Part shown: positions 24,669-33,643 of the stretch, piece after piece
Layout: each line of letters opens with the position of its first letter
How positions within the stretch are numbered: the first letter of the stretch is position 1
Assembly (NCBI GenBank): GCA_022702935.2
Contig: JAKIML020000036.1
Coordinates: 1-58,421 of the forward strand
From: Bacillota bacterium
GTDB taxonomy: Bacteria > Bacillota > Clostridia > DSM-8532
DNA: 58,421 nt
Reading direction: 5' to 3'
Notes under the pieces: model-generated
The model's database searches: none
What the model saw: only the letters and a program-made list of their open reading frames with translations
What the model was told of the DNA's origin: nothing
Made by a program: the position numbers and the translations under genes

Positions 24669-26672
24669 ATGTTTTATTTCAGGAGTTTAATGTATCATCA
24701 CAGACACTTAGACACCATAGGCAGTGACCATCGAATAAGCACTTCAAATGATTATAACGAAGCCGTCAATGAGTACAAGAAAAGCTTTCCTTCCAAAGCC
24801 GATGTTATGAAAAATACGCCTGATCCTGCGGTGCGTGAAATGCTCGGACATATGGAGAAACTGGGCTGCGAAACCTGCTTCGACAGGTTTGACAGCCAAA
24901 AGCCCCACTGTAACTTTGGAATGGCGGGCGTCTGCTGCAGAAATTGTAATATTGGCCCATGCAGAATTACCAAAAAAAGTCCCCGGGGAGTTTGCGGCGC
25001 AGATGCGGATCTGATTGTTGCACGGAATCTTTTAAGATGGGTGGCAGCAGGTGTGGCAGCCCATGGCGCAAGGGGCAGAGAAATCATGCTGGCCCTTAAG
25101 AAGGCTGGGGAAGGCGTTCTGGATATGCCCATCTCAGGCGCCGGAAAGCTCAAGAAAGCGGCCATTCAGCTCGGGGTCTCCACAAGAGGAAAGTCAGTTG
25201 AAAAATTAGCAGCAAAGGTTGCGGATATTCTCCTTGAGGACCTGGCAAGAACTGTTCCGGATAAGCATAAAACCCTGAGCGCTTTTGCCACCGGGGAAAG
25301 GATTCAAAAGTGGAAGGAACTGGATATCCTTCCCATTAGCGCCTACCATGAAGTGTTTGAGGCCCTGCACCGGACAACGACGGGCACCGACGGAGACTGG
25401 AAAAACATTATGAAGCAGTTCCTGCGGTGCGGCCTGGCCTTTGCCTGGAGCAGTGTTCTGGGGTCTTCTATCGCCATGGACAGCCTTTTTGGATTGCCGG
25501 TAAGAAGTACGGTCAAGGCAAACCTGGGCGCGCTTAAAGAGGGGTATGTCAACATCGCCGTCCATGGGCACTCTCCCTTATTAGTCAGTGAAATTGTAAA
25601 GCAGGGAAGACGCGAAAAGTACATACAGCTTGCCAGAGAAAAAGGCGCTCTTGGCATACAATTCTACGGAATATGCTGTTCGGGGCTTTCGGCCATGTAC
25701 AGGTATGGCGGGGTTATTCCGCTGTCCAATGCAATCGGTGCAGAGCTTGTATTAGGAACGGGTGCCCTCGATTTGTGGGTGGCAGATGTTCAGGATGTAT
25801 TCCCCTCCATAATGGATGTTGCCAAATGCTTTAAGACAACCGTTGTAACCACCAGCGATTCAGGAAGGCTCCCGGGGGCCGAGCACTATGGTTACGACCA
25901 TCACCACGCCAACCTGAACGAGACGGTAAAATTGGCTCAAACCATTATTGAAAGGGCTATTGAAAGTTTTGCAGAGAGAAGAGATGTTCCGGTTTTTATT
26001 CCACAGTATGAAGTGGATGCAGAGATAGGATTCTCTGTGGAATACGCAGTAAGCCGCTTTGGAAGCATTGCTGTGATAGCGGATGCGCTGAAAAGCGGGA
26101 AGATTCGGGGAGTGGTCAATCTGGTGGGGTGCAATAACCCACGGGTGATGTATGAAAAGGCCATAGCAGATGTTACCCAAAAACTGATTGAGAACAATAT
26201 CCTGGTTCTGACCAATGGCTGCGCTTCATTCCCGCTGTTGAAGCTGGGATACTGCAATACCCAGGCCCTTGAAAAAACCGGCGATGCATTAAGAGAGTTT
26301 TTGGCACCCGATTTACCGCCCGTATGGCATATGGGAGAATGTCTTGATAATGCAAGAGCCTCGGCATTCTTCAGAGCTCTGGCCGATGCCCTGGGACAGG
26401 ATATCAAGGATCTGCCCTTTGCCTTTGCCAGCCCCGAATGGTCCAACGAAAAAGGCGTTGCGGCAGCGCTAGGCTTCAGACTTCTGGGAATTAACTCCTA
26501 TCATTCAGTCTATCCGCCAGTGCAGGGCTCAGAAAATGTGATGAAGTATCTCTTTGAGGATACCAAAGAAACCCTGGGCTCAGTCATGGTGGTTGAGGTG
26601 GACCCGGCAAAGCTTGCAGACCGAATCATTTCAGACATTAATCAAAAAAGAAACGCCCTTTCATGGAATTGA
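24669..26672 (+). CDS. CooS-type carbon monoxide dehydrogenase homologue with altered C-cluster
   Basis: The chosen start (ATG 24669, GAGGGGG close upstream) gives 667 residues, normal for the Ni-Fe CODH catalytic subunit. The N-terminal D- and B-cluster cysteines are all present (HCNFGMAGVCCRNCNIGPCR, later GVCGAD). Of the C-cluster ligands, His299 or His301 (VHGHSP), Cys336/337 (GICCSG), Cys488 (GCNNP), Cys518 (NGCAS) and Cys558 (MGECLDN) are visible, and Lys595 in NEKG matches the catalytic lysine. The cysteine expected in the VDVQC(I/V)FPS motif is Asp376 (ADVQDVFPS). The proton-relay histidine series AAHxxHxxH is reduced to AAHGARGRE. It may therefore not be a normal CO oxidiser. It heads an operon with an ABC transporter, not with acetyl-CoA synthase or hydrogenase genes. 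Confidence 0.88.
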   Translation: MFYFRSLMYHHRHLDTIGSDHRISTSNDYNEAVNEYKKSFPSKADVMKNTPDPAVREMLGHMEKLGCETCFDRFDSQKPHCNFGMAGVCCRNCNIGPCRITKKSPRGVCGADADLIVARNLLRWVAAGVAAHGARGREIMLALKKAGEGVLDMPISGAGKLKKAAIQLGVSTRGKSVEKLAAKVADILLEDLARTVPDKHKTLSAFATGERIQKWKELDILPISAYHEVFEALHRTTTGTDGDWKNIMKQFLRCGLAFAWSSVLGSSIAMDSLFGLPVRSTVKANLGALKEGYVNIAVHGHSPLLVSEIVKQGRREKYIQLAREKGALGIQFYGICCSGLSAMYRYGGVIPLSNAIGAELVLGTGALDLWVADVQDVFPSIMDVAKCFKTTVVTTSDSGRLPGAEHYGYDHHHANLNETVKLAQTIIERAIESFAERRDVPVFIPQYEVDAEIGFSVEYAVSRFGSIAVIADALKSGKIRGVVNLVGCNNPRVMYEKAIADVTQKLIENNILVLTNGCASFPLLKLGYCNTQALEKTGDALREFLAPDLPPVWHMGECLDNARASAFFRALADALGQDIKDLPFAFASPEWSNEKGVAAALGFRLLGINSYHSVYPPVQGSENVMKYLFEDTKETLGSVMVVEVDPAKLADRIISDINQKRNALSWN

Positions 26673-26704
26673 CAGAAATGCGCAAAGCAGTAGGAGGATT
26701 TGAG

Positions 26705-27673
26705 ATGTATAAAAAAGTATTGATTTTGGTGGTCATTATCGTGATGGTTTTCTCCGGATGCAGCAACAGCGCCAAAACTTCAGGGGATGCATCCAATCAA
26801 CAGTCCGAGGTTAAAACCATAAAGATTGCTTATCTGCCTATTACCCATGCACTTCCCCTGTATATTGAGAATGAACTGGCCAATATTGATTCGAAGAATT
26901 TTAAGCTTGAGCTTGTTAAATTCGGTTCATGGCCTGAACTGGCAGAGGCCCTTAATGCGGGCAAGGTTGATGGTGCGTCCATGCTCATTGAACTTGCCGT
27001 AAAAGCCAAGGAAAAGGGGATTGACTTAAAAGCAGTGGCCCTGGGACACAGAGACGGCAATGTGGTTGTAGTGTCGGAGGATATAAACAGTGCTGCAGAC
27101 TTGAAAGGAAAGAGCTTTGCTATTCCCAGCAAGCTTTCCACCCATAATCTCCTTTTACATATCATGCTGAAGAACAGCGGCCTTTCATACAGTGATGTGA
27201 ACATTGTTGAACTGCCGCCGCCGGAAATGCCTGCAGCCCTTTCCGAAGGCAGAATTTCCGGGTATTGTGTTGCCGAGCCCTTTGGCGCCCAGTCCGTGGC
27301 CGCCGGGAAGGGAAAGACCTTGTTTGAGTCCCATGAGCTTTGGGAGGGCTCCCTTTGCTGCGGACTTGTGCTGAGAAACGACTTTATACAGAATAATCAG
27401 GCCGTTGCGGAAGCGTTTATCAAGGAATATGTCAATGCCGGGCTTAAGGCCGAGCAAAAGGACGAGGAAGTCAAAAGCATCACCTCAAAATACCTGAAGG
27501 CGGAGTCCAAGGTTCTTGATTTATCCCTCCAATGGATTTCCTATGAGAATCTCCGGTTGGAAGAAGAGGAATACAATGCGCTTGCTAAGTACATGGTGGA
27601 AGCCGAGCTTTCTGAAAATCCGCCAAAGTACAGCGACTTTGTGGATAATTCATTAATAGATAGGGTGAAGTAA
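26705..27673 (+). CDS. NMT1/SsuA-family ABC transporter substrate-binding lipoprotein
   Basis: TAGGAGG precedes ATG at 26705, 32 bases after the cooS stop. Signal peptide plus lipobox (VMVFSGCSN, lipidated Cys near residue 20) predict a lipoprotein. The mature domain begins KIAYLPITHALPLYIENE and has the ADLKGKSFAIPSKLSTHN and CVAEPFGAQS segments of the sulfonate/nitrate/thiamine-precursor type binding proteins. The ligand is not predictable. Being directly behind the CooS homologue suggests its cargo, or a product, is related to that enzyme. Confidence 0.88.
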   Translation: MYKKVLILVVIIVMVFSGCSNSAKTSGDASNQQSEVKTIKIAYLPITHALPLYIENELANIDSKNFKLELVKFGSWPELAEALNAGKVDGASMLIELAVKAKEKGIDLKAVALGHRDGNVVVVSEDINSAADLKGKSFAIPSKLSTHNLLLHIMLKNSGLSYSDVNIVELPPPEMPAALSEGRISGYCVAEPFGAQSVAAGKGKTLFESHELWEGSLCCGLVLRNDFIQNNQAVAEAFIKEYVNAGLKAEQKDEEVKSITSKYLKAESKVLDLSLQWISYENLRLEEEEYNALAKYMVEAELSENPPKYSDFVDNSLIDRVK

Positions 27674-27678
27674 TCAGC

Positions 27679-28452
27679 ATGAACACACTCAAAAAGTCAA
27701 TAAAAGCTGTTGTCAGCATATTTGCACTTATTGTTATCTGGCAGTTGGTGGTTCTTACAGGAAGGTTTGAGGAATCCCTTCTTCCTTCACCGGCGGTGGT
27801 TTTCACCGGAATATGGGACATTGTTAAGGATGGAACGCTGCTCAATCATTACAGGGTCAGTTTTGCCCGTTTCCTTACCGGGTATGTTCTGGCGGCCCTG
27901 ACCGGAGTGATTTTAGGGCTTCTGCTGGGCTGGAATAAAAGCGTATGGTCCTTTATTGATCCCGTCATTCAGATATTAAGACCGGTCTCGCCCATTGCCT
28001 GGTTCCCCTTTATCGTGCTGTGGTTTGGAATAGGGGATGCCCCGGCAGTGGTCATCATCTTCATCGCGGCCTTTTTCCCCATCCTTCTTTCCACGGTTTC
28101 GGGGGTGGGCAATGTGGATGCTATCTATATGAAGGTGGCCGATAATTTTGGATTAAAGCAGCCTGCCCTGCTCTTTAAGATTATACTTCCGGCTGCGTTT
28201 CCGCTGATTGCAAACGGTCTCCATCTGGCCCTCGGAACAGCCTGGGTGTTTCTGGTGGCCGGTGAAATGGTGGGAGCCCAATCCGGTCTGGGCTTTATGA
28301 TAATTGACGCGAGAAACTCCTTAAGGTCGGATTTGGTTCTGGCCGGGATCATTATTATTGGTGTTTTAGGGCTCATCCTGGACCGCCTGGTAAGACTTCT
28401 TGAAAACAGAATAAAAAGACAATGGGGAGTATCTCTGGAGGAGAGGAACTGA
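27679..28452 (+). CDS. ABC transporter permease (SsuC/TauC type)
   Basis: Starts five bases after the binding-protein stop. The 257-residue protein has about six membrane helices and the inner-membrane transport signature around DNFGLKQPALLFKIILPAAFPLIANGL (the EAA loop). The family handles nitrate, sulfonate, taurine and related small anions and also thiamine precursors. It overlaps no gene; the ATPase follows after two bases. Confidence 0.9.
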   Translation: MNTLKKSIKAVVSIFALIVIWQLVVLTGRFEESLLPSPAVVFTGIWDIVKDGTLLNHYRVSFARFLTGYVLAALTGVILGLLLGWNKSVWSFIDPVIQILRPVSPIAWFPFIVLWFGIGDAPAVVIIFIAAFFPILLSTVSGVGNVDAIYMKVADNFGLKQPALLFKIILPAAFPLIANGLHLALGTAWVFLVAGEMVGAQSGLGFMIIDARNSLRSDLVLAGIIIIGVLGLILDRLVRLLENRIKRQWGVSLEERN

Positions 28453-28454
28453 GT

Positions 28455-29228
28455 ATGTATATTACGATAAGTGATGCATCCCGGGAGTATTATCTGAAGG
28501 ATAAAGGGAAGATGACGGCCTTGCATAAGGTCAATCTGGAAATAGAAGAAGGAGAGTTTATCTGCCTTCTGGGACCGAGCGGGTGCGGAAAATCAACCTT
28601 GCTGAATATGATTGCCGGCTTTGACAGGCCCACCTCGGGTTCTGTGAAGATTCATGGCGAGGTTGTCACAAAACCGTCCGAAAACAGAATCACCATATTC
28701 CAGAATTATGGGCTGCTTCCCTGGAGGAATGTCTTAAGAAATGTGGAGTTAGGGCTTGAGGCCAAGAATATTTCCAAGAAGGAAAGAAGACAAATCGCAG
28801 AGGAGTATATTGAACTGGTGGGTCTTTCGGCATATAAGCATCATCACCCTGCACAGCTTTCAGGGGGAATGCAGCAGAGAGTAGCTCTGGCAAGGGCCCT
28901 GGCTGTGGACCCGGAGATACTGCTGATGGATGAGCCCTTCGGCGCCCTTGATGCCATGACCCGCATGAGTATGCAGGATGAAATTGAAAGGCTGTGGCAG
29001 GAAAAGAAGAAGACCATCATCTTTGTCACCCATGATATCGAAGAAGCCGTCTTTCTTGCTGACAGGATTGTGATTATGACCCCGTCCCCGGGCCGAATAA
29101 AGAGCATCATCAAGGTGCCCCTAGCCAGGAAGAGGGACAGAACCGGCAATGATTTTATAAAAATTAGGGACAGGGTGTTTGAGGAATTTGGCTTTAAGGA
29201 TACGGCCGAAGTGGATTTCTTTATATAA
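28455..29228 (+). CDS. ABC transporter ATPase (SsuB/TauB type)
   Basis: GGAGGAGAGG lies before ATG at 28455. All nucleotide-binding motifs are present: Walker A GPSGCGKST, signature LSGGMQQR, Walker B ILLMDEPFGALD and H-loop VTHDIEEA. At 257 residues it is normal for the family. With the two preceding genes it completes a typical three-part importer, in one operon with the CooS homologue, ended by a terminator at 29254. Confidence 0.92.
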   Translation: MYITISDASREYYLKDKGKMTALHKVNLEIEEGEFICLLGPSGCGKSTLLNMIAGFDRPTSGSVKIHGEVVTKPSENRITIFQNYGLLPWRNVLRNVELGLEAKNISKKERRQIAEEYIELVGLSAYKHHHPAQLSGGMQQRVALARALAVDPEILLMDEPFGALDAMTRMSMQDEIERLWQEKKKTIIFVTHDIEEAVFLADRIVIMTPSPGRIKSIIKVPLARKRDRTGNDFIKIRDRVFEEFGFKDTAEVDFFI

Positions 29229-29253
29229 GTAATGCGCAAATCTCAATGATAAG

Positions 29254-29288
29254 CCCCCTTGCTGGATTACCGGCAAAGGGGGTTTTTG
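29254..29288 (+). terminator. factor-independent terminator
   Basis: CCCCCTTGC (29254-29262) pairs with GCAAAGGGGG (29273-29282), one base bulged, then TTTTTG. It closes the cooS-ABC operon. Confidence 0.8.
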
Positions 29289-29489
29289 ATAAAAATATGC
29301 ATAGCTTATTCGAGTTTAAGCGGGAATTCCGTACTTAAATGATTTACAGTGACGACGAAATAGTTATCACTTATGGTGGAAAGGTCAATGCCTTTAAACC
29401 AGATTTTTTGCGGCCCTTCTTCATAAAATCTCCACAAAAATGTGCTAGATTCATGGATAGAGAATGGGTATCAGGAGGACAAACTGGAT

Positions 29490-31316
29490 ATGGAGCAGCG
29501 AACAATACGGATAACGCTTAAACTAGATGGCATGACCTGCGCAAGTTGTGAAACGCGCATTGAAAATGCGCTCAAAAAGCTCAGCGGCGTGAAGGAGGTC
29601 AAAGCGACTTTTGGCAGATCCAACGTCAATGTGACCTATGATGCCAATGCTATAGCGTTGGAGCAAATTATTGCCACGGTCGAAAAACTGGGCTATGATG
29701 TCAGGAATAAGCCGGGGAATGAAGCTGCGCCGCAGTCAGATTCCAATCAAACATCGGATAAAAAGATGTCCACGACTCAGATATTAGGCATAGGGTTCAT
29801 CTTAATTGCCCTTTACATGCTCATTAAAAACACCGTGGGGTTTAACTTCATTCCTGACATTAACCCATCCATGGGATATGGAATTCTGTTTCTTGTCGGA
29901 TTGCTGACTTCCCTGCATTGTGTGGCCATGTGCGGAGGTATAAATCTCTCTCAGTGTGTTTCATATAGGGTCGATAATGAGAACCACAGCAAGTTTTCCA
30001 AGTTCAGACCAAGCCTGCTCTATAACGGCGGCAGGGTGATCTCCTATACCATCATTGGAGGTTTGGTGGGCGCTTTGGGCTCGGTGATAAGCTTTTCAGG
30101 CGCCGCCAAAGGCATTGTGGCCATTCTGTCCGGCATCTTCATGGTGATAATGGGCCTCAACATGCTCAATCTGTTTCCATGGCTCAGAAAACTTAATCCC
30201 AGAATGCCCAGGATATTTGCTAACAAAGCTCGTCAAAGCAGGGGAAACTATGGACCTTTTGTTGTAGGGCTGCTTAATGGCCTGATGCCTTGCGGACCGC
30301 TTCAGGCCATGCAGCTTTACGCCTTGGGCACGGGAAGCTTCGTTTCCGGTGCGCTTTCCATGTTTATGTTCAGTATTGGAACCGTGCCGTTGATGTTTGG
30401 ACTTGGAGCATTAAGCTCATTTTTAAGCGGAAAATTCACGAATAAGATGATGAAAGTCAGTGCTGCATTGGTCATCGTACTGGGTGTCGTGATGGCAAAC
30501 AGGGGGCTGGCATTATCCGGCGTTTCCTTTCCCTCTTTGCAATCTGGTACAGAGGGGGCGCAGACCAGCGGCACCGCCACAATTCAGAACGGTGTTCAAA
30601 TCGTAACCACGGAGCTGTCCTCAGGCCGGTATGAACCCATTACCGTTCAGAAGGGTGTGCCCGTCAAATGGACCATTAAGGCAAAGAAGGGTGAAATCAA
30701 CGGCTGCAATAATCAAATCATCATCCCAAAGTTCAGTATCAGCAAAAAGCTTGGCGTGGGAGATAATATTATCGAGTTTACTCCGACAGAGACCGGCACA
30801 TTTGCCTATAGCTGCTGGATGGGCATGATCAGAAGCAGGATCACTGTGGTTGAGGATATTAATCGTATTGATGCATCGGGTTCAAATGTGGATGGCAATA
30901 AGTCGGGTTATAAAATACCAACCGACAAGGTTGCCATTGCCCAAATCAAGGATGGCACTCAGTATGTTGAAATCAGCATGGAGGGCAGCAGGTTTTCACC
31001 TGCGGTGGTGGTCATGCAAAAAGGGCTGGAAACCCTATGGAATATCAAGGGAGTACAACTCAATGACAGTAACCGCATACTCTTATTCCCGAAATACAAC
31101 GCCCAGATCAGTATGCAGATAGGTGCCAATGAACTGGCACTGATCCCCGATGAGGACTTTGATTTTTCCGCCTCTGACAGTACCTTTTACGGCTATGTGA
31201 AGGTTGTTGACGATATAAGCAGAGTCAATATCGAAGAAATTAAGAAAGAGGTAGAGCAGTACATTCCGACAGTATATGAGTTTATTGATTACGGCGGACT
31301 TCCCTCATGTCATTAA
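29490..31316 (+). CDS. HMA-SafE/DsbD-type membrane protein with two cupredoxin-like C-terminal domains
   Basis: ATG at 29490 follows AGGAGG (11 bases). The 608-residue chain has four parts. An HMA copper-binding domain (residues 3-70) carries DGMTCASC. A membrane part of about six helices (110-340) contains LHCVAMCGGI and LMPCGPLQAMQLYALGTGS, characteristic of the sulfite exporter TauE/SafE/DsbD-like family. Two cupredoxin-like domains follow (about 370-455 and 485-590). The first has a NGCNN...YSCWMGM site, a plausible Cu ligand set with Cys and Met; the second lacks such residues. Likely role: moving or delivering copper or electrons across the membrane. A two-component system follows 100 bases later. 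Confidence 0.8.
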   Translation: MEQRTIRITLKLDGMTCASCETRIENALKKLSGVKEVKATFGRSNVNVTYDANAIALEQIIATVEKLGYDVRNKPGNEAAPQSDSNQTSDKKMSTTQILGIGFILIALYMLIKNTVGFNFIPDINPSMGYGILFLVGLLTSLHCVAMCGGINLSQCVSYRVDNENHSKFSKFRPSLLYNGGRVISYTIIGGLVGALGSVISFSGAAKGIVAILSGIFMVIMGLNMLNLFPWLRKLNPRMPRIFANKARQSRGNYGPFVVGLLNGLMPCGPLQAMQLYALGTGSFVSGALSMFMFSIGTVPLMFGLGALSSFLSGKFTNKMMKVSAALVIVLGVVMANRGLALSGVSFPSLQSGTEGAQTSGTATIQNGVQIVTTELSSGRYEPITVQKGVPVKWTIKAKKGEINGCNNQIIIPKFSISKKLGVGDNIIEFTPTETGTFAYSCWMGMIRSRITVVEDINRIDASGSNVDGNKSGYKIPTDKVAIAQIKDGTQYVEISMEGSRFSPAVVVMQKGLETLWNIKGVQLNDSNRILLFPKYNAQISMQIGANELALIPDEDFDFSASDSTFYGYVKVVDDISRVNIEEIKKEVEQYIPTVYEFIDYGGLPSCH

Positions 31317-31416
31317 GCGCGTAAGCATAAGCCCTATAATACGGTGGTATCATTTAATCAACAACGCATCGTAAGCTTAACCAGATTGACGTTATCTTTA
31401 TAGCCGGAGGTTTACC

Positions 31417-32118
31417 ATGAGCCATGGCCCCCAAAAGATACTGATAGTGGATGACGAAATCAAAATCGTAGAGGTTGTAAAATCCTATCTTAAGAATAGT
31501 GGTTTTTCGGTCTGTGAGGCTTATAGCGGCATAGAAGCTCTGGAGAAATTTGATAAGGAGAATCCGGTTCTCATTATTCTGGACTTAATGCTTCCCGATA
31601 TTTCGGGTGAGGAGATATGCCAGTCCATCAGAAAGAAATCCAGAGTGCCCATCATCATGCTGACAGCCAAGGTTGGAGAAGAGGACATTTTAAAGGGTCT
31701 TCACATCGGAGCTGATGACTATATTACAAAGCCCTTCAGTCCAAGGCAGCTTGTGGCAAGGGTGGAGGCCGTACTGAGAAGGGCAAGTGATGCTATGGTG
31801 CCACTGTCAGGTTATATCTCCTTCAACAATGATGAGCTCATTATCGACAGTTTGAAACGTGAGGTCAGGAGGCAGGATGAGGTCATCAATTTAACACCCA
31901 ATGAATACAAGCTCCTTTTAACCATGGTGAAGTATCCTGATAAAACCTTTACCCGAGAAGAATTGATCTGCCTGGCGTTTGGAGAGGATTTCGAAGGGTA
32001 TAACAGGACCATTGATACACATATCAAGAACATCAGACAAAAAATCGAGACCGATCCCAAAAACCCCAGATACATTTTGACCGTGCACGGTGTAGGATAC
32101 CGGTTTGGCGGCGAGTAA
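31417..32118 (+). CDS. OmpR/PhoB-type response regulator
   Basis: GGAGG precedes the ATG. The receiver domain (residues 5-118) has DDE near the N-terminus, the phosphorylated Asp in LIILDLMLPD and a Lys in ITKPFSP. The C-terminal winged helix (135-230) has LTPNEYKLLL and VHGVGYRF. The kinase gene follows after 22 bases. Given the copper-type protein upstream, metal or envelope sensing is a guess. Confidence 0.92.
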   Translation: MSHGPQKILIVDDEIKIVEVVKSYLKNSGFSVCEAYSGIEALEKFDKENPVLIILDLMLPDISGEEICQSIRKKSRVPIIMLTAKVGEEDILKGLHIGADDYITKPFSPRQLVARVEAVLRRASDAMVPLSGYISFNNDELIIDSLKREVRRQDEVINLTPNEYKLLLTMVKYPDKTFTREELICLAFGEDFEGYNRTIDTHIKNIRQKIETDPKNPRYILTVHGVGYRFGGE

Positions 32119-32140
32119 GGGTGTATGGAAAGGTGTTTGC

Positions 32141-33538
32141 ATGAAGAAATATAGCTTAAGAACAAAGCTGTCGCTGTCCTATATTTTCATAGTTATCCTT
32201 TCCGTGCTTCTGATTAGTGTCATCACAAACCTATTGCTGGATAAGCATTTTAAGGATTATATCCGGGAAAACCAGGAGCGCAAAAACCGGGAAATCGCAT
32301 TCCAGGTCAGCCAGCAATATAGAGCCGGTGAAGCATGGGATACGGCGGCCATTGAGAATATTTGCATCAATGCATTGAGGCAGGGCATGATTATCAAGGT
32401 CGTGAATCCCTCGGGGGAAATCATATGGGATGCACGAACCCATGATAATGCGCTCTGCGAGCAGATACTGGAGCATATGGCGAGGAATATGAGCAGCCGG
32501 TATCCCAATTGGGAGGGACAATATGTCGAAAGCACCTATCCTGTCACCCATATGCTCAATGAGGTGGGAAAAGTTGTAATCGGCTATTATGGTCCGTTTT
32601 ACTATAGTGATAGTGATCTGGCGTTTATCAACACCATCAACAAGCTGCTTATTGGCGTAGGCATATTTTCACTTATTTTATCCCTGCTCTTGGGCTCGGT
32701 TATGGCAAAACGACTGAGCATGCCCATCTCCCGCGTAATTAATACAGCTCAGACCATTTCAAGAGGATATTTTGACGACAGAATAACCGAGCCCTCCAGC
32801 ACCAAGGAAATCGCCCAGCTTACTGAAACCATAAACAATCTTGCCCAAACCTTGGAAACTCAAGAGGTCTTGAGAAAAAGGCTTACCGCCGATGTGGCCC
32901 ATGAGTTAAGAACGCCCCTGGCCACACTGCAAAGCCATATGGAAGCTATGATTGACGGCATTTGGGAACCGAATGCCGACAGGCTTAAAAGCTGTCACGA
33001 AGAAATTATGAGAATCAGCAGGCTGGTGGGAGATCTTGAAAAACTGGCGAGATATGAAAGCGAAAACCTGATTCTGACTAAAACAAGCTTTGACATTTCG
33101 GAGCTTGTCAGTAATATTATCAAGAACTTTGAGAGTGACTTTGTACAGAAAAATATCGACATTAGGTTTACGGGAGTAAAGGAGATCATCACTGCCGATA
33201 AGGATAAAATAAGCCAGGTCATTATTAATCTGCTGTCAAATGCGCTTAAATACACGCAGCAGGGAGGTGTGGTGCAGGTCACGGTTAAGGGAGGCCATAA
33301 TGCTGCAGAAATAAGGGTTAAGGATAACGGGACAGGAATTTCACAGGAGGATCTGCCCCATATTTTTGAACGCTTTTATCGTGCAGACAAATCAAGGAAC
33401 AGACTGACTGGAGGTGCCGGAATTGGCCTTACCATCACCAGGGCCATTGTTGCAGCCCACAAGGGGAGTATACAGGTCAATAGCAAGGTTGATGAAGGCA
33501 CAGAATTTATTATTACTCTACCCAAAATGGCTGATTAG
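32141..33538 (+). CDS. sensor histidine kinase
   Basis: The 465-residue protein has two membrane helices (about 11-32 and 165-187) around an extracytoplasmic sensor of about 130 residues. A HAMP linker (AKRLSMPISRVINTA), phosphoacceptor DVAHELRTPLA (His near residue 264) and ATPase domain with NLLSNALKYT, DNGTGI and GGAGIGLTI follow. It is the partner of the response regulator upstream. The ATG at 32141 (AAAGG upstream) is preferred over an in-frame upstream start that overlaps the regulator gene. Confidence 0.9.
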   Translation: MKKYSLRTKLSLSYIFIVILSVLLISVITNLLLDKHFKDYIRENQERKNREIAFQVSQQYRAGEAWDTAAIENICINALRQGMIIKVVNPSGEIIWDARTHDNALCEQILEHMARNMSSRYPNWEGQYVESTYPVTHMLNEVGKVVIGYYGPFYYSDSDLAFINTINKLLIGVGIFSLILSLLLGSVMAKRLSMPISRVINTAQTISRGYFDDRITEPSSTKEIAQLTETINNLAQTLETQEVLRKRLTADVAHELRTPLATLQSHMEAMIDGIWEPNADRLKSCHEEIMRISRLVGDLEKLARYESENLILTKTSFDISELVSNIIKNFESDFVQKNIDIRFTGVKEIITADKDKISQVIINLLSNALKYTQQGGVVQVTVKGGHNAAEIRVKDNGTGISQEDLPHIFERFYRADKSRNRLTGGAGIGLTITRAIVAAHKGSIQVNSKVDEGTEFIITLPKMAD

Positions 33539-33602
33539 AGAACCTCGGAAGAAGCTCTGTTCCAATGGCAAATTGGTTCCTTCTGTTATACTGAAGCAAA
33601 AG

Positions 33603-33630
33603 TGGCCGTCCCGCAGGACGGCCATTCTTG
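33603..33630. terminator. bidirectional terminator
   Basis: TGGCCGTCC (33603-33611), loop CGCA, GGACGGCCA (33616-33624) then TTCTT. It lies between the kinase gene and the convergent hemerythrin gene. Confidence 0.75.
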
Positions 33631-33643
33631 ATGAAAGGATGTA

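Noticed and set aside
24669-26672. Hybrid-cluster protein (HCP) instead of CooS
   Set aside because: The N-terminal cysteine pattern, VHGHSP, GCNNP, NGCAS, MGECLDN and NEKG motifs all follow CooS in order and spacing, so it is a CooS homologue with changes, not an HCP.
29339-29521. 60-codon frame before the HMA-SafE gene
   Set aside because: No ribosome binding site; it runs into the start of the real gene in another frame.
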